Assembly (NCBI GenBank): GCA_024529925.1
Contig: JAFEUB010001537.1
Span: 1 to 64,000 of the forward strand
Direction: 5' to 3'
DNA from: Ophthalmolycus amberensis
Taxonomy: Eukaryota; Chordata; Actinopteri; Perciformes; Zoarcidae
DNA length: 64,000 nucleotides
Of this stretch, positions 61,986 through 64,000 are shown piece by piece. A model generated the notes under the pieces. It worked only from the letters and a program-made list of their open reading frames with translations. It was not told the origin of the DNA and made no database searches. Positions within the stretch are counted from its first letter, which is position 1; each line of letters starts with the position of its first letter. The position numbers and the translations under genes were made by a program.

Positions 61986-63330
61986 GTTGATAAAGTGTTT
62001 TTGATTACTATCTGGGAAGTTCATTCAGCATTTAGGATACTGGTAATGCATTTATAATATTGTAATGTATAATAGGATGTAGTGTACAAAGTAATACAGC
62101 ATAGTAATAAGAAAGTGTGCTTTCTTAGTAATTGGAATAAGCCAAAAGTATAACTTTTGGTATACTATTACCACAATATCAATATATTAATATTGTAATG
62201 TTTACATATTTGTAAAACTCTCATAATATATTTCAAATATACTTAAAACACAAAAAAAGGTATAATTTAAGTTAGCTATCGGCATGTATATTAGTACATA
62301 CACAGTCATATACTTAAATTGTACTAAGTATACAATTGTGCTTAACTACTATCTAATCACAACTAAAATATATTAAGTACAAAATAAGTTGTTCCAAAAC
62401 AGCACTCTTGAAGTATACTGATGATTAGGGCTTCAAGTATACTTAAGTATGCTCAAATTAAATATACGTAGCATATTTATATCATGGATGTTGAGGGCTG
62501 AAGGTTTTTTTTCTTCTTTTTTACAGAAAGTCTCTTCTTCATCCAAGAGGGGGCAGCAGATGCTTGTAGAAGAGATCACACGTTATCAGGCATGTTGAAA
62601 ACATGCTTGCATTAATCACCAAAGCTAATCAATGTCGTCTGGCATCTAAGTGCACGCAGTAGTATTCATTTACAACTGTGGACGTTACCTGGTTTTTAAC
62701 GAAGTGGAATAAGGAGGTTATTTTGTGTCAAATTGACACAAGAAGCCATATTTGTAGCCCTTTTTATGTTTCAGTGCAGTCATTTTGTAGTAAGTAGACA
62801 CGGCTTAATTGCTGAAACGACTGGTTGATTAATCGATTAGCCGGAAACCATCTTCACGACCGATTAATCTATTCGTTACATGTTGTTTTTACAGCAAACA
62901 TGCAAAACATTTCCGTGTCCCGTGTTCTCACTTGTGAGGATTTTGTCTTTTTGTCTCTGGGACGCTTTGATGGACATTTACTTTGGCATGGTAAGGTGCT
63001 GATAGATGTGTTGATGTGAGAGTAGTTTGAATACTGTAGATTTACCAGAACCTATAAAAGCAAATACTACAGATCATTTTGGTAAATTGGTTGACTCTTT
63101 GTTTTCTAGTTGAAATGCGGCGTCTATAACACATATGCCATAATGTGATCTCACCTTTACGCAAACTATCTTATTTATTATCGTTTTACTATCATGTTGT
63201 ATCTGTTTGCTGTAATGCGCTTTGTTTGATATGTTTCTCCACACTCCTCCGCCTTAACTTTGGACCTCAATGCAAATTCAAAAGTCTTCTTTGTGCTGAC
63301 GGACAGTCGGAACAGAGCATGTTGGAGCAG
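61986..63330. other. No gene recognised
   Basis: AT-rich. A short fragment near 62812-62880 (GGTTGATTAATCGATTAGCC) looks like the end of a common fish repeat. No exon supported. Confidence 0.5.
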
Positions 63331-63343
63331 AGGAAGCAGTGAC

Positions 63344-63522
63344 AGAGAGAGAGAGAGAGAGAGAGAGAGGGCACTCACACACTCACACACACACACGGCC
63401 CACACACTTTCACAAGTGTTCTAGTGTTTGTAAAAGGCAGATGAATCAGTGCTTTGTGGTGGCGTCACAGGGGGAATATTGGCCACCCTGCTGGATGCCG
63501 CTACACACACAAACACACACAC

Positions 63523-63575
<53 letters not shown>
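63344..63575. repeat. (GA)n and (CA)n microsatellites
   Basis: (GA)n at 63344-63368, short (CA) stretches at 63373-63396, and a long (CA)n at 63505-63572. Confidence 0.9.
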
Positions 63576-64000
63576 CAGTAAAGGACCCTAACGTGATCTC
63601 AGAAATGTTCACCTGCAGATGTTCATGAATGGGATGTTTGATGCATTTGTGCAAATTATTGTTACTGTATAATAGTTTCCCACTATTGTTTTGCAAGGAC
63701 ACCATACGGATATGATTGCAAACTGTGTTCATGTAGAATATGCGGAGTGACACCAGAAGAAAAGGCGCTCTACTTGTGATACAATATGAGAGTAAATGTC
63801 ATCAGTGCATGGTTGGCTTCTTAATCCTTGGGAATCTTTATTATCTATAATATTATTGTCTATTTTCTGCTGCCAATAGCTAATTCTGATCGTGTGTTCC
63901 TGTCAAACAAAAAATTGAAAACTCAGGAAAAAAGCAAAATGTGCATTTTTTTGCACCACGAGTGGGCTGCTCTCATAACATCACTTCTAGTGCGATCAAG
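63576..64000. other. No gene recognised
   Basis: Unique-looking sequence to the right edge; nothing supported. Confidence 0.5.

Overview
The window is vertebrate DNA, almost certainly from a ray-finned (probably percomorph) fish. It has split genes with GT..AG introns, polyadenylation signals, (TG)n/(CA)n microsatellites and a dense load of teleost-type hAT, PIF/Harbinger, TTAA-flanked MITE and L2-like LINE sequence. There is no bacterial, plasmid or CRISPR content.

Bases 1-44593 are a tandem segmental duplication with a repeat length of about 21.3-22.2 kb. Bases 1-1063, 22213-23275 and 43531-44593 are near-identical, and homology stops abruptly at 44593. This gives two complete units, 1064-23275 and 23276-44593, and the tail of at least one more unit running off the left edge. 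The units differ mainly in repeat lengths: a ~380-bp satellite with two more copies in unit 1, a 39-bp minisatellite, several dinucleotide runs and one 113-bp indel.

Each unit carries three gene-like regions. (i) On the minus strand are the last 11 coding exons of a type XV collagen gene (col15a1): collagen repeats, trimerisation domain, hinge and the endostatin/restin domain. Reading frames and splice sites are open, but the 5' exons are absent. (ii) On the plus strand is a six-exon relative of the large teleost multicopy family often labelled SAMD3-like. It carries the same frameshift and TGA stop in both units, and unit 2 has one more frameshift. (iii) On the plus strand is a two-exon gene for an unrecognised, very acidic 232-residue protein. 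A good RFX X-box match lies about 240 bp upstream of its start codon, and its last exon is partly duplicated in tandem.

Bases 44594-64000 are a single-copy flank that is mostly transposon debris. It holds a second copy of a TIR-bounded repeat that also sits inside each unit and several hAT elements, two with exact 8-bp target duplications. It also holds a 40-bp-arm foldback, a long (AT)n tract, LINE fragments, and a decayed SAMD3-like C-terminal gene whose intron carries a PIF/Harbinger element.

The main story is recent amplification of a gene-bearing block that repeats the anti-angiogenic C-terminal end of col15a1 without its promoter, together with an acidic-protein gene that keeps its own promoter region. 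Whether the extra copies are real or an assembly product cannot be decided from the sequence alone.
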